From contig CM034408.1 of assembly GCA_019925095.2 (NCBI GenBank), forward strand, positions 310,001 through 374,000: a stretch of 64,000 bases of DNA. Reading direction: 5' to 3'. The position numbers were made by a program, and so were the translations under genes. Shown here piece after piece: positions 31,730 to 42,560 of the stretch. The DNA comes from Dendrolimus kikuchii. Its lineage: Eukaryota > Arthropoda > Insecta > Lepidoptera > Lasiocampidae. How positions within the stretch are numbered: the stretch's first letter is position 1; the number at the start of each line of letters is the position of its first letter. The notes under the pieces are model-generated. The model searched no databases and was not told the DNA's origin. It worked only from the letters and a program-made list of their open reading frames with translations.

Positions 31730-31754
31730 ATATTAATTTTAAATTAATCATATA

Positions 31755-31889
31755 AAGCCGCGTACTCATTTGCGAGCTGTAATAGGAACGTGGTTTAATG
31801 TGCCTGCGAGCGCATCGCGTGGCCCTCGCCTCGAGCTCACGAGTAACTGCAGCGGTTGCGGTCACGGCTTACAAGTGAGTACGCGGCTT
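31755..31889. repeat. Small MITE
   Basis: Inverted ends AAGCCGCGTACTCATTTG and CAAGTGAGTACGCGGCTT (two mismatches) bound a GC-rich 135-bp unit. The flanks are A/T-rich and the target duplication is ambiguous. Confidence 0.75.
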
Positions 31890-32760
31890 AATGTGTATAA
31901 AAATGATGAAGGAAATTCTAATTCCCTTTATCGAACATTCTAAAGAAGCTTAAGAACAATCTTACAAATAGTTGAAATTAGTTTTAAACCAGCCGTTGAT
32001 TAATAGTTGTCCCATTGGAACGGCGGTTCATCAAGTGCGACAGGGCTGAGCTACAATCACGCAGAGGCTCACGTTATCGCACCGTAGAGCTGTGATCGTT
32101 AACCTATTTCAAATAGACACGTCCCGCGGAAAAGGAACTGTTCCGAGAAACAAGTGAGTGATACAGCTCTTTTTTGGGAACTGTTGGCAACAGTACCGAA
32201 GTACAAGAGTAAAAAATTCACTTTATATTAGCAGTTTTTCAGTGTTAAAACGATTTTTTATGGTTTTTTCTTTGTGGAATTAATACATCACACAGTTGTA
32301 TCAAATACATTTTAAAGTTTTATTATGTTTTTTGCAAGACTATGTAATCTAATTTTTTCTGGTGCATTATACATCTCTGGGTTATCATCGAAGAATTACG
32401 TGTGAGTTTATAGATTTATCAACATAACAGTTAATTCAAATTACTTTTGGACGTTTACAGAATTGCTATATAATTTTTATTATAACAGTTTATATATTTT
32501 TGGTGTTTCGAGTAACTGTTTTCACAATAAATTCAGAATATACTGAAATATGTCTTGAGGGTTTCAGATTTTTGATTTATGCAAGTCGTTTTTTTTCTTT
32601 ATCTAAATGCATGATGAATTAACTTCCTTGATAGTGTTTAATAAGATGCCATGCTAAGTTAATAGGTTGGATTCTGACGTTGTTTAAAATAACACAATTG
32701 ATTTTAACCTGCTTTGTGTTTAAAAAATATTTAAGTGAACAGACAAACCATGAATTACAA
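31890..32760. other. Low-copy region with one GC-balanced patch
   Basis: The 31990-32170 segment is less AT-rich than its surroundings and ends with a donor-like CAA|GTGAGT (GT at 32154). It could be an untranslated first exon or a decayed element; no open frame supports coding. Confidence 0.35.
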
Positions 32761-32860
32761 TATTTTTAGGCAAAACAGCGACCTTATTGCTAGAGCGATC
32801 TCTTCCAGGCAATCTAACTCATAGGATATTCTTAGATAATCCAGCGCGGTAGGTATGTTA
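32761..32860. repeat. Jockey-like LINE 3'-UTR remnant
   Basis: GCGACCTTATTGCTAGAGCG and ATCTCTTCCAGGCAA match the block seen at 35966, 43150 and 47470. Confidence 0.55.
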
Positions 32861-32894
32861 GAATCACATATCACAAACTGAAAAAGAAAGCTTT

Positions 32895-33148
32895 CGTTTA
32901 CTACTACATATATTTTAAAAAGTGTCCGCATTCCGCTTAATAAGTTTAAATACCTTATGCGCAGAAGTATGTCCCCAAATTGTGAAGTTTGCGACCTTGT
33001 CGAGGATGTGCCGCACTTATTAACAGAATGTGTCAGGACTGAACAAATGAGGAGTAAAGTAATGAAGAGCGCGAGTTTTTGTAGGTTTTATATAGGAATA
33101 TTTAATAGTATTCTGTCAGACATAAAATCGAGTGCATCCAAACAATTT
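32895..33148 (+). pseudogene. LINE ORF2 C-terminus with zinc-knuckle-like motif
   Basis: The frame reads RRSMSPNCEVCDLVEDVPHL and LTECVRTEQMRSKVM, a C-x2-C...H...C pattern typical of the C-terminal end of R1/Jockey-type non-LTR ORF2. The reading frame runs into a copy of S at 33149. Confidence 0.7.
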
Positions 33149-33466
33149 TATCCGTGCAGGAACGGAGAAAGAACACAATTTCCTGCGGCCTGGCGGCCTG
33201 TCGTAAGAGGCGACTAAACAACCCACAGCCAGGTGGTAGGGTATTTGCCCGACTGGATGGCGACCACCCCTGGTCTAGAGTATGCCGCCATAACAACCTT
33301 CTGTTGTGTTCCGGCATTAGTGACCAGGTTTCAGTTTCCTTTAAGAGAGCAGCAGCGCATTTATAGCACCTTTGGTGTTGCAAATGTCCATAGGCGATGG
33401 TAACCGCTTTCCATTAAGTGGGCCGTCTGCCTGTCTGCTGAACTCCTGCAATAAATAAAAAAAAAA
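33149..33466 (+). repeat. Retroposon S copy, full length
   Basis: It starts at the usual TATCCGTGCAGG and ends in poly(A). It directly follows a LINE C-terminal coding segment. Confidence 0.88.
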
Positions 33467-33640
33467 CAAATGTTAATAGATTTAAGTGGAATAATTTGGT
33501 TTTTTAACCATAAGATACAATGGGACTGACATATTTTTTGTAAATAAAAGTCCCTTCAAAATAAAGAGAGAAAAAAAAGTGTCCGTTAAAAATAGAGATA
33601 ATGAGCTCGTGAAAGGAGTGACACGAATGAATGAGTTCAG

Positions 33641-33790
33641 TAGTAGATCGATGCGAATCCTACAGGTGTGGCGTCCCTCGACGGCGTCGCGCCCGCCTTA
33701 CTGCTTTAGTGTCCGCCCGCCGCGCCCGCCGGCCGCACGTCCCGAGCCGAACGCAACGTCGAGAATGGACCCAAAATGAACCGCGTTTAT
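33641..33790. promoter_or_regulatory. CpG-rich patch, possible promoter/5' exon
   Basis: About 110 bp (33665-33775) are extremely GC- and CpG-rich (for example CGACGGCGTCGCGCCCGCC) in otherwise AT-rich DNA. Downstream is a donor-like CGA|GTGAGT (GT at 33857). The frames across it are arginine-rich by composition only. A promoter or untranslated exon is possible but not shown. Confidence 0.4.
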
Positions 33791-34171
33791 CTCAATCCGA
33801 GGCCTATAACAAACATATCATTGTAGACAGTGCTTAGTGTAGTTCGTATACAACGAGTGAGTGCTTACATTTTGACGAAACGAGTGATTTATTTTTAACC
33901 GGTTTGTGACATCTGAAAATGTTGTTGTCATTTGTGTTTCTTGATTTTTACACCTTGTTTGGGGTTTTTCCTATGAAAAACGGTTTTTTTTTATGTAGCG
34001 AACTGTAGGAAAATTCATCTATAAATACGCTTTTATTGCAAAGTAGTAAAATGTAACGTTTGCAACGGAAATTGTAACCATTTACTATGCATAACATATG
34101 AGTAAATGCTTTGTTATTTTTCTTAGTTTTCGTTAGTTATTGAATATTGTTTTTTACTATTGACCCATACA
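33791..34171. other. Non-coding stretch
   Basis: AT-rich; no repeat or exon is recognised apart from the donor-like site noted for the CpG patch. Confidence 0.4.
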
Positions 34172-34185
34172 CTTAAGATAGATAG

Positions 34186-34540
34186 ATACATACATACATA
34201 CATAACTTCACGCCAGTTCCCTTGCGGGGTAGGCACGAACAACAGAGTGCCATTTAGGCTTATTCTTACACACCTCACTTGCCTCTTTGACATTCATAAC
34301 TCTTGTCATGCAAGCTCGTCTGTTCTTAAGGCTCCTGACATCACCTTCTGCTAGTACACGATCAATTTGATCATGAAAGGTGTGTCGTGGCCTTCCACGA
34401 CTTCTGCATCCATCCACTTTTGCATTGTATATCTGTTTAGTCATTCTTTCATCATGCATTCCTTTCCTTACCTTCACCCCGACACTCTCTTTCAGACCAA
34501 CTCTCTTTCTTACTTCGGTATTACGAACGCGGTCCGCGAG
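34186..34540 (-). mobile_element. LINE-A 3' end with 14-bp target duplication
   Basis: CTTAAGATAGATAG lies at 34172-34185 and 34541-34554. Sequence extends back to RNTEVRKRVGLKE; a deletion joins VRKGM to HDERM. Confidence 0.9.
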
Positions 34541-34573
34541 CTTAAGATAGATAGGCTGTACTAATAAATAATT

Positions 34574-35000
34574 GTGTAATAAAACTACGTTTTAACGGTT
34601 TTAAGCGCGGTGATTTATTTGATTTTTATTATTCCGACGTTTCGGCTACTTCAGTAGCCATGATCACCGAAGACAAAGATATCGAGTGTCAATGAGTGTT
34701 GTTAAAGTTTTATTTAGCCTACCGCCAACTTCTTCATCTTAATTGTTTAGTTTTAATTTTGTTTATGGTTATTATTTACTCTATGGAAGCATAGTCTAAT
34801 TTACTACCGCTTCGCAACATGTTGTGGCTTGAAGAGAAGAAGCGGCGCAAGAAACTCTTCAGCAAACATGCCTAGCTCTAATAATTTTATATAATATTAA
34901 AATGTAAATACATATTTTTCCTTCGCCCCATTTTAATATTTACAACAAACAAACGTAGTTTTATTATGTATATTAGTAGCGAAAACTTAAGAAAATATTG
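34574..35000. repeat. Family F, long variant
   Basis: The left terminal repeat and GATCACCGAAGAC block are intact. The central part continues to GAAGAGAAGAAGCGGCGCAAG and AAACATGCCTAGCTC before the right end ACGTAGTTTTATTATG and outer AGCGAAAACTTAAG. Confidence 0.78.
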
Positions 35001-35181
35001 AATAATTATGTGCTCCGAAGCATGTCTGTTTATTGAAAAAAAAATAAAGGAATAGAAGTCATTATTATATAGCTATTATACAGGCATATCCGTGAATATA
35101 TGTTAAAGAGTCGTTTTCATCACGCCAGGACTAAGCAAATAACTAGTAGAAAGAATATTGGTATAAACCACTTTAGAAAGA

Positions 35182-35342
35182 AAGTAAAGTTGGCTGTAGG
35201 CTAAATAAAACTAGCAATACTCATTGACAATTGTCACCTGTCTTCCGCGATCACGGCTACTGAAAAGTGGCCGAAACGTCGGAGTAATAACAATCAAATA
35301 AATTACCGCGCTTAAAACTGTTAAAACGTAGTTTTATTATGA
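35182..35342. repeat. Family F right part
   Basis: From AAGTTGGCTGTAGGCTA through the GGCTACTGAAAAGTGGCC hairpin to GTAGTTTTATTATG. Confidence 0.78.
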
Positions 35343-35761
35343 AAGTTTTAATTGGCTTATGATCAGAAAATTATAGTTAAATATTTTTCATGATTTTACT
35401 ATATTTCCACTTCGATAGATAATTATAATAGGATTACTACAACTTAAGCTTGATACTTACCTGAATTTACGGACTGTTTGCAAAACAGCTTGTAATTTTT
35501 TTTTCATAATGTTGTTTACAATATGCTTATTTATACAACCCTACGAGTAGTTTGAATGTTGATGATAGATAGATATATATCTGTATACATAAAAGAAAGT
35601 CGTGTTAGTTACACTACGTAGGGACGATGGTTATATCGTGTGATCGATATATTCTAGTAAAACTTCAAATAAAATTTAATATATCACCCGAATATATTTT
35701 TACCAAAATTGACATTTCATTTCACAATCTTTTTCTACATAAAGTCAAACGACATCGCAAT
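35343..35761. other. AT-rich non-coding stretch
   Basis: The 35575-35645 piece (AAAGAAAGTCGTGTTAGTTA) is a common retroposon-end motif. Nothing else is recognised. Confidence 0.4.
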
Positions 35762-35965
35762 TAGAACCGGTAGGTGGCGCTGAGATCGGGTACTAGAATC
35801 CTCCTAATCACCTGGACCGATTTTGGTGATTTTGTTTTTGTGTGTTTGAATGGGTCCCCGGATGGTTTAAAACTACAATTGGAACCGGTAGGTGGCGCTG
35901 GGATCGGGTCCTAGATTTTGATTTATTCAGACCAGGACAACGTCTGCTGGGGCCTTATATAACAT
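35762..35965 (-). repeat. Family R copy, internal unit duplicated
   Basis: The block ACCGGTAGGTGGCGCTG occurs twice, near 35768 and 35886. The outer end is CAGGACAACGTCTGCTGGG. Confidence 0.78.
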
Positions 35966-36665
35966 ACTTGGTAACAAAAGGCGGCTTTATCGCTAAAAGC
36001 GATCTTTTCCAGGCAACCTGACTCACTCAAAGGAAATTCGTAACTTATCTAATTATTATAAATTAATGAAAAAAAATGGGAAAAATATAATGACATACAT
36101 GGACAGCAGATTACAATTTGAGATAGAGTAATCTAGCAAATAAATTGTTGCATAAGGTGAACAATGTTTCTTGAGTGATTTTTTAAATATGGCAAAGGTT
36201 TTAGCTTTTCTAACGGCAGTGGACAAAGAGTTCCAAAGAAAGCCAGCCTGCGAGGCTAAGGAGTTGGGATCAAATTTTGAAGAGTGTGCAGGTGCCATTA
36301 ACAGGCTTATTATTAGTAGAGCGCAAATTGAGGGTATGAAGTATAAAGGAAGTAGAAAAATTCCTTAAGGTAAGGAGGGGTATAAGGTATGAATAAAATG
36401 CGATAGGTAACCACTTAAGCTTGCAGTATTCAGAAACTTGATCAAATTGGAAATATTTTGAAGACGTTCAAATTTGATAAGTTGCTTTTGAGATATTAAG
36501 ATAGCAAGCATCAGCATAGTCAAGTATGAGAAGCAAATTGATTGAGCAAGTACAATTCTAGTGGCAGTCGGAAGGGAATTCTTCAGTCTCCTAAGCGATG
36601 CATAGGACGTAAAGATCTTGCTACTTAACTCACTGATGAGGGGTCGCCAGCATAACCATAATAGT
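35966..36665 (-). pseudogene. Jockey-like LINE end (J1): RT C-terminus plus 3' UTR
   Basis: On the minus strand the coding traces run TSYASLRRLKNSLPTATRI, ILISQKQLIKFERLQN, then in another frame FDPNSLASQAGFLWNSLSTA and FAIFKKSLKKH. These are the thumb and C-terminal motifs of Jockey/CR1-type reverse transcriptases. The 3' UTR with TCGCTAAAAGCGATC occupies 35966-36050. Several frameshifts make it inactive. Confidence 0.8.
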
Positions 36666-36720
36666 CATATCCCTGCTTTGTTATTTCACTGATGGGACTG
36701 ATAACTTTATTCATGTAGAA

Positions 36721-36951
36721 ACTAAACAGATATACAATGCAAAACTGTGGAAGGCCACAACACACCTTCCATGATCAAATTGATCGTGTACTAGCAGAAG
36801 GTGATGTCAGGAGCCTTAAGAACAGACGAGCGTGCATGACAAGAGTTATGAATGTCAAAGAAGCAAGTGACGAGTGTAAGAATAAGCCTAAATGGCGCTC
36901 TGTCTGCTCGTGCCTACCCCGCAAGGGAACTGGCGTGAAGTTATGTATGTA
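36721..36951 (+). mobile_element. LINE-A 3' end
   Basis: Starts KQIYNAK with a short deletion, and the frame changes in the last 15 codons (WRSVCSCLP). A direct repeat near ATGTAGAAA flanks it. Confidence 0.87.
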
Positions 36952-36952
36952 G

Positions 36953-37675
36953 AAATTGAGAAAGAATACTAATTCCTGGTGACGGGCGGTCAGTTGTAAC
37001 AGGCAACAAAACCACCCACAGACGGATGCGTTTCTAGACTATTTTTTTTTTGCACGAGATCAGCAGACAGGCAGACGGCCCATTTGATGGAAAGCGGTTA
37101 CCATCGCCTATCGACATTTGCAACACCAAGGTGCTACAAATTTTATCCGTGCAGGAACGGAGAAAGAATACAATTTCCTGCGGCCGGGTGGCCGGCCTGT
37201 CGTAAGAGGCGACAAAACAACCCACAGCCAGGTCGTAGGGCTTTTGCCCGACTGGATGGCTACCACCCCTGGTCTAAAGTATGTCGCTATAACAACCTTG
37301 AGTTGTGTTCCGGCAATACTGACCAGGTTTTAGTTTCCCTTAGGAGAGCAGCAGCGCATTTGTAGCACCTTTGGTGTTGCAAATGTCCATAGGCGATGGT
37401 AACCGCATTCCATCAAGTGGGCCGTCTGCTGAACTACTGCAATAAAAAAATAAATAACAAAAAGCAAATGCGCTGCTGCTCTCTTAAGGGAGACTGGAAC
37501 CTGGTCACTAATGCCAGAACACAACACTCAAGGTTGTTATGGCGACATACCTTAGACCAGGGGTGGTAGCCATCCAGTCGGGCAAATGCCCTACTACCTG
37601 GCAGACTATCTAGACTATGCCGTTATGACAACCATGAATTGTGTTCTGGTGTTAGTGGCCAAGCTCCAGTATGTC
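36953..37675. repeat. Cluster of S fragments in alternating orientation
   Basis: In order: a degenerate plus piece (36953-37030), a minus 3' piece (37041-37139), a full plus copy (37144-37449), a minus piece (37466-37601) and a degenerate plus piece (37605-37675). Adjacent pieces could pair as hairpins. Confidence 0.8.
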
Positions 37676-37867
37676 TTTCGAGTCCGCCAGTGTTGTTTCC
37701 TCCTTTTTAACAGACTTCAAAAAAGGAAGGAAGGAATGTTAATACTCTCCTATTTTAATTGCCTCCACAATGTAGATTATCACATTCACTCGATATTGCA
37801 CGTCTGGCGCTCGGAACACAGCTCTCGCCCGCCACCTCGATTTTTTAAAATGTTTCCTTGTGCCTAC

Positions 37868-38180
37868 AACTGGCAAACGGGACTACTTGACGGCAAGAGT
37901 CTACCGCCGTCCATGGACATCTGAAACTCTAAGGGAGCCGATGCATTGCCTACCTATTACGCCCTTTTTGAAGAGCCCCATATTGTAGCGTTCTGGGGAC
38001 ACCGCGGGAGCTCATTCCATAGCTTGCTCACGTAAGGCATAAAAGAGCGAGCGCCACGTATAGTGCCACTCGATGACTGCGACTCATACATCTGAGATAA
38101 ACATCCGTTACTTAGTTTGCATACATTACAGGCAGCACATTAGTAGCACCTTTTCATCGGGTGGGTCGTGAGCGTACCTG
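37868..38180. repeat. Old lepidopteran interspersed repeat
   Basis: GAGCCCCATATTGTAGCGTT, GAGCTCATTCCATAGCTTGC and similar blocks recall a widespread lepidopteran repeat. Both ends are unclear. Confidence 0.45.
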
Positions 38181-38379
38181 CTAGAAATATAAATAGAACA
38201 TCTGTGGATGGTAAACATTTTTCTATCAGAAGAATCATAAGTTTCTCTGCTGTTGCCAAAACTTTGTTACTGGAGAAGGATGATCTGACGGATTAGGTTC
38301 CTAAAAGCTGTGAATAATTCCCACAGAATATCGTCTTAAAAGATGTGTAATTTATATTATTCTACCCCAATTAATTTGA

Positions 38380-39030
38380 AAGGAAGAAAGAATGAAAATA
38401 ATGTTTATTTAAAGTTACATACATACACATACATAGTGTGAATGGAGCGTTAGGTAAACTTCTAGGCGCTAAGAACCTCAGCCAGAAGGCCCAGCTCGCC
38501 GTACACAACGCGGTGCTGGTACCTACGCTCACGTATGGAAGCGAGAGTTGGGTATGGAAGAGAGAGCATGAAAGTAGAGTAAACGCGGTCGAGATGCGAG
38601 CACTGCGCAAAATCTGCGGAGTGACGCTTGCGGACCGCGTTCGTAATACCGAAGTAAGAAAGACAGTTGGTCTGAAAGAGAGTGTCGGGGTGAAGGTAAG
38701 GAAAGGAATGCTCCGGTGGTTCGGACATGTAGAAAGAATGCATGATGAAAGAATGAATAAACAGATATACAATGCAAAAGTGGATGGATGCAGTAATGTA
38801 CATACATACACATACATAACTTCACGCCAGTTCCCTTGCGAGGTAGGCACGAACAACAGAGCGCCATTTAGGCTTATTCTTACACACCTCACTTGCTTCT
38901 TTGACATTCATAACTCTTGTCATGCAAGCTCGTCATGCAAGTTTATTTAAAGTTAATGGAAATTATAAGCAAATGCTGGTTGATAACAACCAACCCTGGT
39001 CTTTCGTTAGTGCCAAGCAATAAACATTTA
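38380..39030 (-). repeat. Family Y repeat interrupted by LINE-A
   Basis: The left part ATGAAAATAATGTTTATTT and the right part CAAATGCTGGTTGATAACAA, GGTCTTTCGTTAGTGCCA match 12721-12895 in reverse. The LINE-A composite at 38418-38940 lies between them. Confidence 0.6.
38418..38940. mobile_element. Composite LINE-A insertion with inversion
   Basis: One 15-bp target duplication (GTTTATTTAAAGTTA, 38403-38417 and 38941-38955) encloses three parts: an ATGT-type tail, a plus-strand coding segment (38432-38793) and a minus-strand 3' end with its own tail (38795-38937). The plus segment is the furthest upstream part of LINE-A in the window: LLGAKNLSQKAQLAVHNAVL, TYGSESWVWKRE, MRALRKICGVTLADR and VRKGMLRWFGHVERM, the C-terminal region of a non-LTR reverse transcriptase. 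The clade was not determined. Confidence 0.88.
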
Positions 39031-39235
39031 GAAATAAAGACGAAAAAATATTGTATTCACGACAAAAACAAAGAGATTAAGTAAATGGAAAGACAATAAA
39101 AATAAGTAAGTCCTAAAATGGACCCAGTCTCAGCATAATGCTAGCCAACAGGGACCAGCGCTATTCTTCTGCTTCGGACCAGAAAGTGAAGTCACAGTGG
39201 ACAATACAAAACATATATCAATAACATGAAATATA

Positions 39236-39382
39236 CATACATACATAACTTCACGCCAGTTCCCTTGCGGGGTAGGCACGAGCAACAGAGCGCCATTTAG
39301 GCCCATTCTTACACACCTCACTTGCTTCTTTGACATTCATAACTCTTGTCATGCACACTCGTCTGTTCTTAAGGAACGTCTT
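39236..39382 (-). mobile_element. LINE-A 3' end with 11-bp target duplication
   Basis: CATGAAATATA occurs at 39225-39235 and 39383-39393. Only the last 35 or so codons remain. Confidence 0.88.
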
Positions 39383-39597
39383 CATGAAATATAATGCAGT
39401 TTAATAATGTTAAAGGAATAGCAAGCTCAATATCAATGTAATAAACCAAAAATTTAAATAATACATTCAAGGACATTGCAACAACGCACATAATTAAATA
39501 AATAATATATATCAATAAATTTACTAATTATAATAAATGGAAATTTAGATATTTATACCTAAGAAAATTTTACAGACTAATATTTACAATAATAATA

Positions 39598-39862
39598 AGA
39601 GTCCCCGTATTAACAGACTCCTACTACCACTAGCAGTTCACGCCAATAGCCCGGTACTTTTTGTCCTCATTTCCCACAATAGTCCTATACTGGCCGCGGC
39701 TTGTCCTTGGGTGCATTACTATATGGTGTAGACAGGGACAATCGCCGGTCAGTGTCACGCCACATTTACATTAAATTTGTCAAAGGGCCTCTACGTGTTG
39801 GCCTTCCCATGGCCCTACGCACCTCCAAAAGTCCGGGCCATTTTTATAGCCCGTGGGCTTCA
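39598..39862 (+). repeat. Family U repeat (possible LINE 5' region)
   Basis: AATAGCCCGGTACTTTTTGT, TTGTCCTTGGGTGCAT and GACAGGGACAATCGCCGG match 51136-51400 in reverse orientation. No protein domain is recognised. Confidence 0.65.
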
Positions 39863-40164
39863 AATACATACAGTACAATAATAGCGAAGACAACAGATAT
39901 GTTGACGATTTATATGATGGAAAGTGGTTATAGATATTTGTAACACCAGAAGTGCTACTGTAGTGGAACACTTACAAGCTAATAGATGGCGCTGTACAAT
40001 AATTTAGATCACAAACGATTCCCGATACGTACAAAGAATATATACAAATTTTAAATAACAGCAGAAGGACCTAGGCCTGCGAGGAACAACAATAGCCTCG
40101 CTGGAAGATCTTCCTTTGAGACGGAGGAGCTTACCATCTCGCTTTTCCAGTCGGGACTAAACTA
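39863..40164. other. Non-coding stretch
   Basis: No exon or repeat boundary is clear. Confidence 0.4.
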
Positions 40165-40320
40165 ACGCGTATCTGGTCGCTGACGCCGGAATGCAACTCA
40201 AGCTGGTTAAGGGTGGTATAAGCATCCAGACAGGCAAATGCTCTACACCTGGCTGTAGCTTGTTCTGTCGCCTCTTACGATTGAACACTCGATCGTTTTT
40301 CTTTGTTCCTGGACAGGTAT
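40165..40320 (-). repeat. Degenerate retroposon S fragment
   Basis: CGCCGGAATGCAACTCAAG, CAGGCAAATGCTCTACACC and GTCGCCTCTTACGA align with S, with many changes. Confidence 0.65.
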
Positions 40321-40803
40321 TTTCTCAATTATTAATGTTGACGGCGAGAAGCATAGCCGCTTTTGGAGAATCGCTTAGTGAAATTGACACGTGTCTAGAT
40401 ATACTGTATAAAGTTCTACTCTATTTTGTTACTTGTGATATTCGTCATACGAATCTTCTAAAGCGACAAGTTGACATTTTTCCATCAGCTTATGGTTCAG
40501 TGAAAGGTCTAATATGAGAGCCGGGTCATTCCATTTGCGACCCTTCCGAGCTTAGTATATTATTGAGGTCACTTGGCCATTCGTTTCCCAATTTCCAGGA
40601 CCCATGTTAACCTTCCCCAGGTCTGCTTGCATTATTAATAAATATTGACGTAACCTCAAATAGCATACACACTGGTGCATTGCTTGTATGTTTGTTTGGT
40701 AACTAGGTTGTATAATAATCATCATCAATATACTGTATTAATATAATAATAAAGGATATGCAGTTACTTACATTATATTTTATTCATTAATAAACATATA
40801 AGT
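40321..40803. other. Non-coding stretch
   Basis: No exon or repeat is recognised. Confidence 0.4.
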
Positions 40804-40966
40804 ATACATACATACATAACTTCACGCCAGTTCCCTTGCGGGGTAGGCACGTACAACAGAGCGCCATTTAGGCTTATTCTTACACACCTCTTGTCATGCA
40901 CGCTCGTCTGTTCTTAAGGCTCCTGACATCACCTTCTGGTAGTACACGATCAATTTGATCATGGAA
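40804..40966 (-). mobile_element. LINE-A 3' end with internal deletion
   Basis: About 24 bp between ACACCTC and TTGTCATGC are missing. A short AAGTATA repeat flanks it. Confidence 0.86.
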
Positions 40967-41576
40967 GTATAAACTACCTTATTTTGTAATTTTCTATTAA
41001 GTCAATATTGACAATCTAGAATATATTACAGACTAAACGTCGTATTCCGTTCGATTTGATTTGTCCGAATGGCATATACTTATGTACAACACCCGTCCAC
41101 CTGTCGGTTTGTTAGTAAATCGCCAAAGCGATGCACTGATTTAGCCTGAATGTGTTTACAGATGCCAATATCACGGGTTATGAGTTATTGCAGCTTTGTA
41201 TTTGACATTCCGCTTTAATAGAAACTCTATTTATAACTCGGCGACGGTCAAGCTTTATGCACGAGAGTGTAGTTAGAAGTAATAAGTGGAGTGGATACCC
41301 AGTGGTAATAGCCTGAGGAAACTTAAATATGTACAAATAAAAGCAGTGTCGTTATGATTTGAAATAAATTCCACAAATGATTTATAAATGTTTTGTATAA
41401 TTCTGTTTGTCAGTTTTTCTGGATGTGTGCCTTGAGTTTGGACTAGAAGTTCCTTTAAGCGTTTTTCACTTTTAAGCATAATTTAAACCTGTATACAGAC
41501 ATAGATAAGCGAATGATTTTGTAACGATTCCGTTGTTCCCAAAATGATTACGAGATCCTGATCTATATATTAATAC
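40967..41576. other. Non-coding stretch
   Basis: A 68-codon frame on the minus strand at 41273-41479 has no known domain. Nothing else is recognised. Confidence 0.4.
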
Positions 41577-41872
41577 GGACGCAAAAACTTTGTACCTCTT
41601 TTTACGAAAATTGCGCGGACGGAGGAGTATGAAATTTCGCACACTTATAGTTTATATAGAGAAGAAGCGACGAATGCTAATTTTTTTTTAAATTATGCAT
41701 AAAAAATACATTAAATCAATAAAAAAAAACATTACACACACTACCATGTATTTGACACACACACGCATATATACTCTTTTGTTTATTGCTGCCTTGGCGA
41801 AATCTGTGATTATAGAAGTACTTTGACAACAAATTACTACGGTCGAATTTCGACCACGGGCGACCCTAGTGG
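41577..41872 (-). repeat. Family V element
   Basis: From GCAAAAACTTTGTACC to GGTCGAATTTCGACCACGG; uninterrupted but shortened in the TTTGTTTATTGCTGCC region. Confidence 0.8.
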
Positions 41873-41916
41873 TCGGTTGTTAATATAGATAGATGTCGAT
41901 CTCTTGACCCAATAAG

Positions 41917-42198
41917 CTATTCAATTTCTTTCATCATATAATTAAATTGATAAAACCTCAATATAAGTATTTTCTCATACAAATGAAATCTCTCAAAATA
42001 ACATGATTGCCTCAAGCCAGTCGAATCATAAGAAGGGATAAGTATGTCCAAGATTTCCTTATAAAAGTCGGTTTGTCCCATCCATACATATTTATGGAGC
42101 AGGCCTCGTTCGCTTGGATTGCTTCCAAGTGCTTCGATCGGACGCCCAGTGATGGGACAAGGGCTTGTCGATAATAGTGAGCAAAAATAAGTAATATG
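41917..42198 (-). other. Unidentified open reading frame
   Basis: Between TAG at 42199-42201 and the stop at 41917-41919 this frame is open for 93 codons without an early ATG. It reads CPITGRPIEALGSNPSERG, then LLHKYVWMGQTDFYKEIL and DILIPSYDSTG. The segment looks protein-like, but I do not recognise the family. It may be a remnant of a transposon or retrogene. Confidence 0.3.
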
Positions 42199-42317
42199 CT
42201 AATCACGAAGGCGAGTGGACTTAACTTGTGGTTATTATATTATAAGAACCTGTTTAAATGTGTATTTCTTATGTATTATGGTGTGGTTAACAAGAATATG
42301 TATCTTCTTTATATAGT

Positions 42318-42560
42318 ACTAGATTCTGTCCGCGACTTCGTCCGCGTGGAATAGTTAAAAAACCCCCGATTTTGAAACATTCTTCATTGGTGCTCCGCTC
42401 CTATTGATCTTAACGTAATGATATATAGCCTATAGCCTTCCTCGATAAATGGGCTATCGAACACTGAAAGAATTTTTCAAATCAGACCAGTAGTTCCTGA
42501 GATTAACGCGTTCAAGCAAACAAACAAACTCTTCAGCTTTATATATTAGTATAAGATAAA
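42318..42560 (+). repeat. Family R copy
   Basis: ACTAGATTCTGTCCGCGAC to TTATATATTAGTATAAGA; subtype of 19438. Confidence 0.78.

Noticed and set aside
36056..36298. 80-codon minus-strand frame as a host gene
   Set aside because: FLWNSLSTAVRKAKTFAIFKK is the Jockey/CR1 reverse-transcriptase C-terminal pattern, so it is a LINE remnant.
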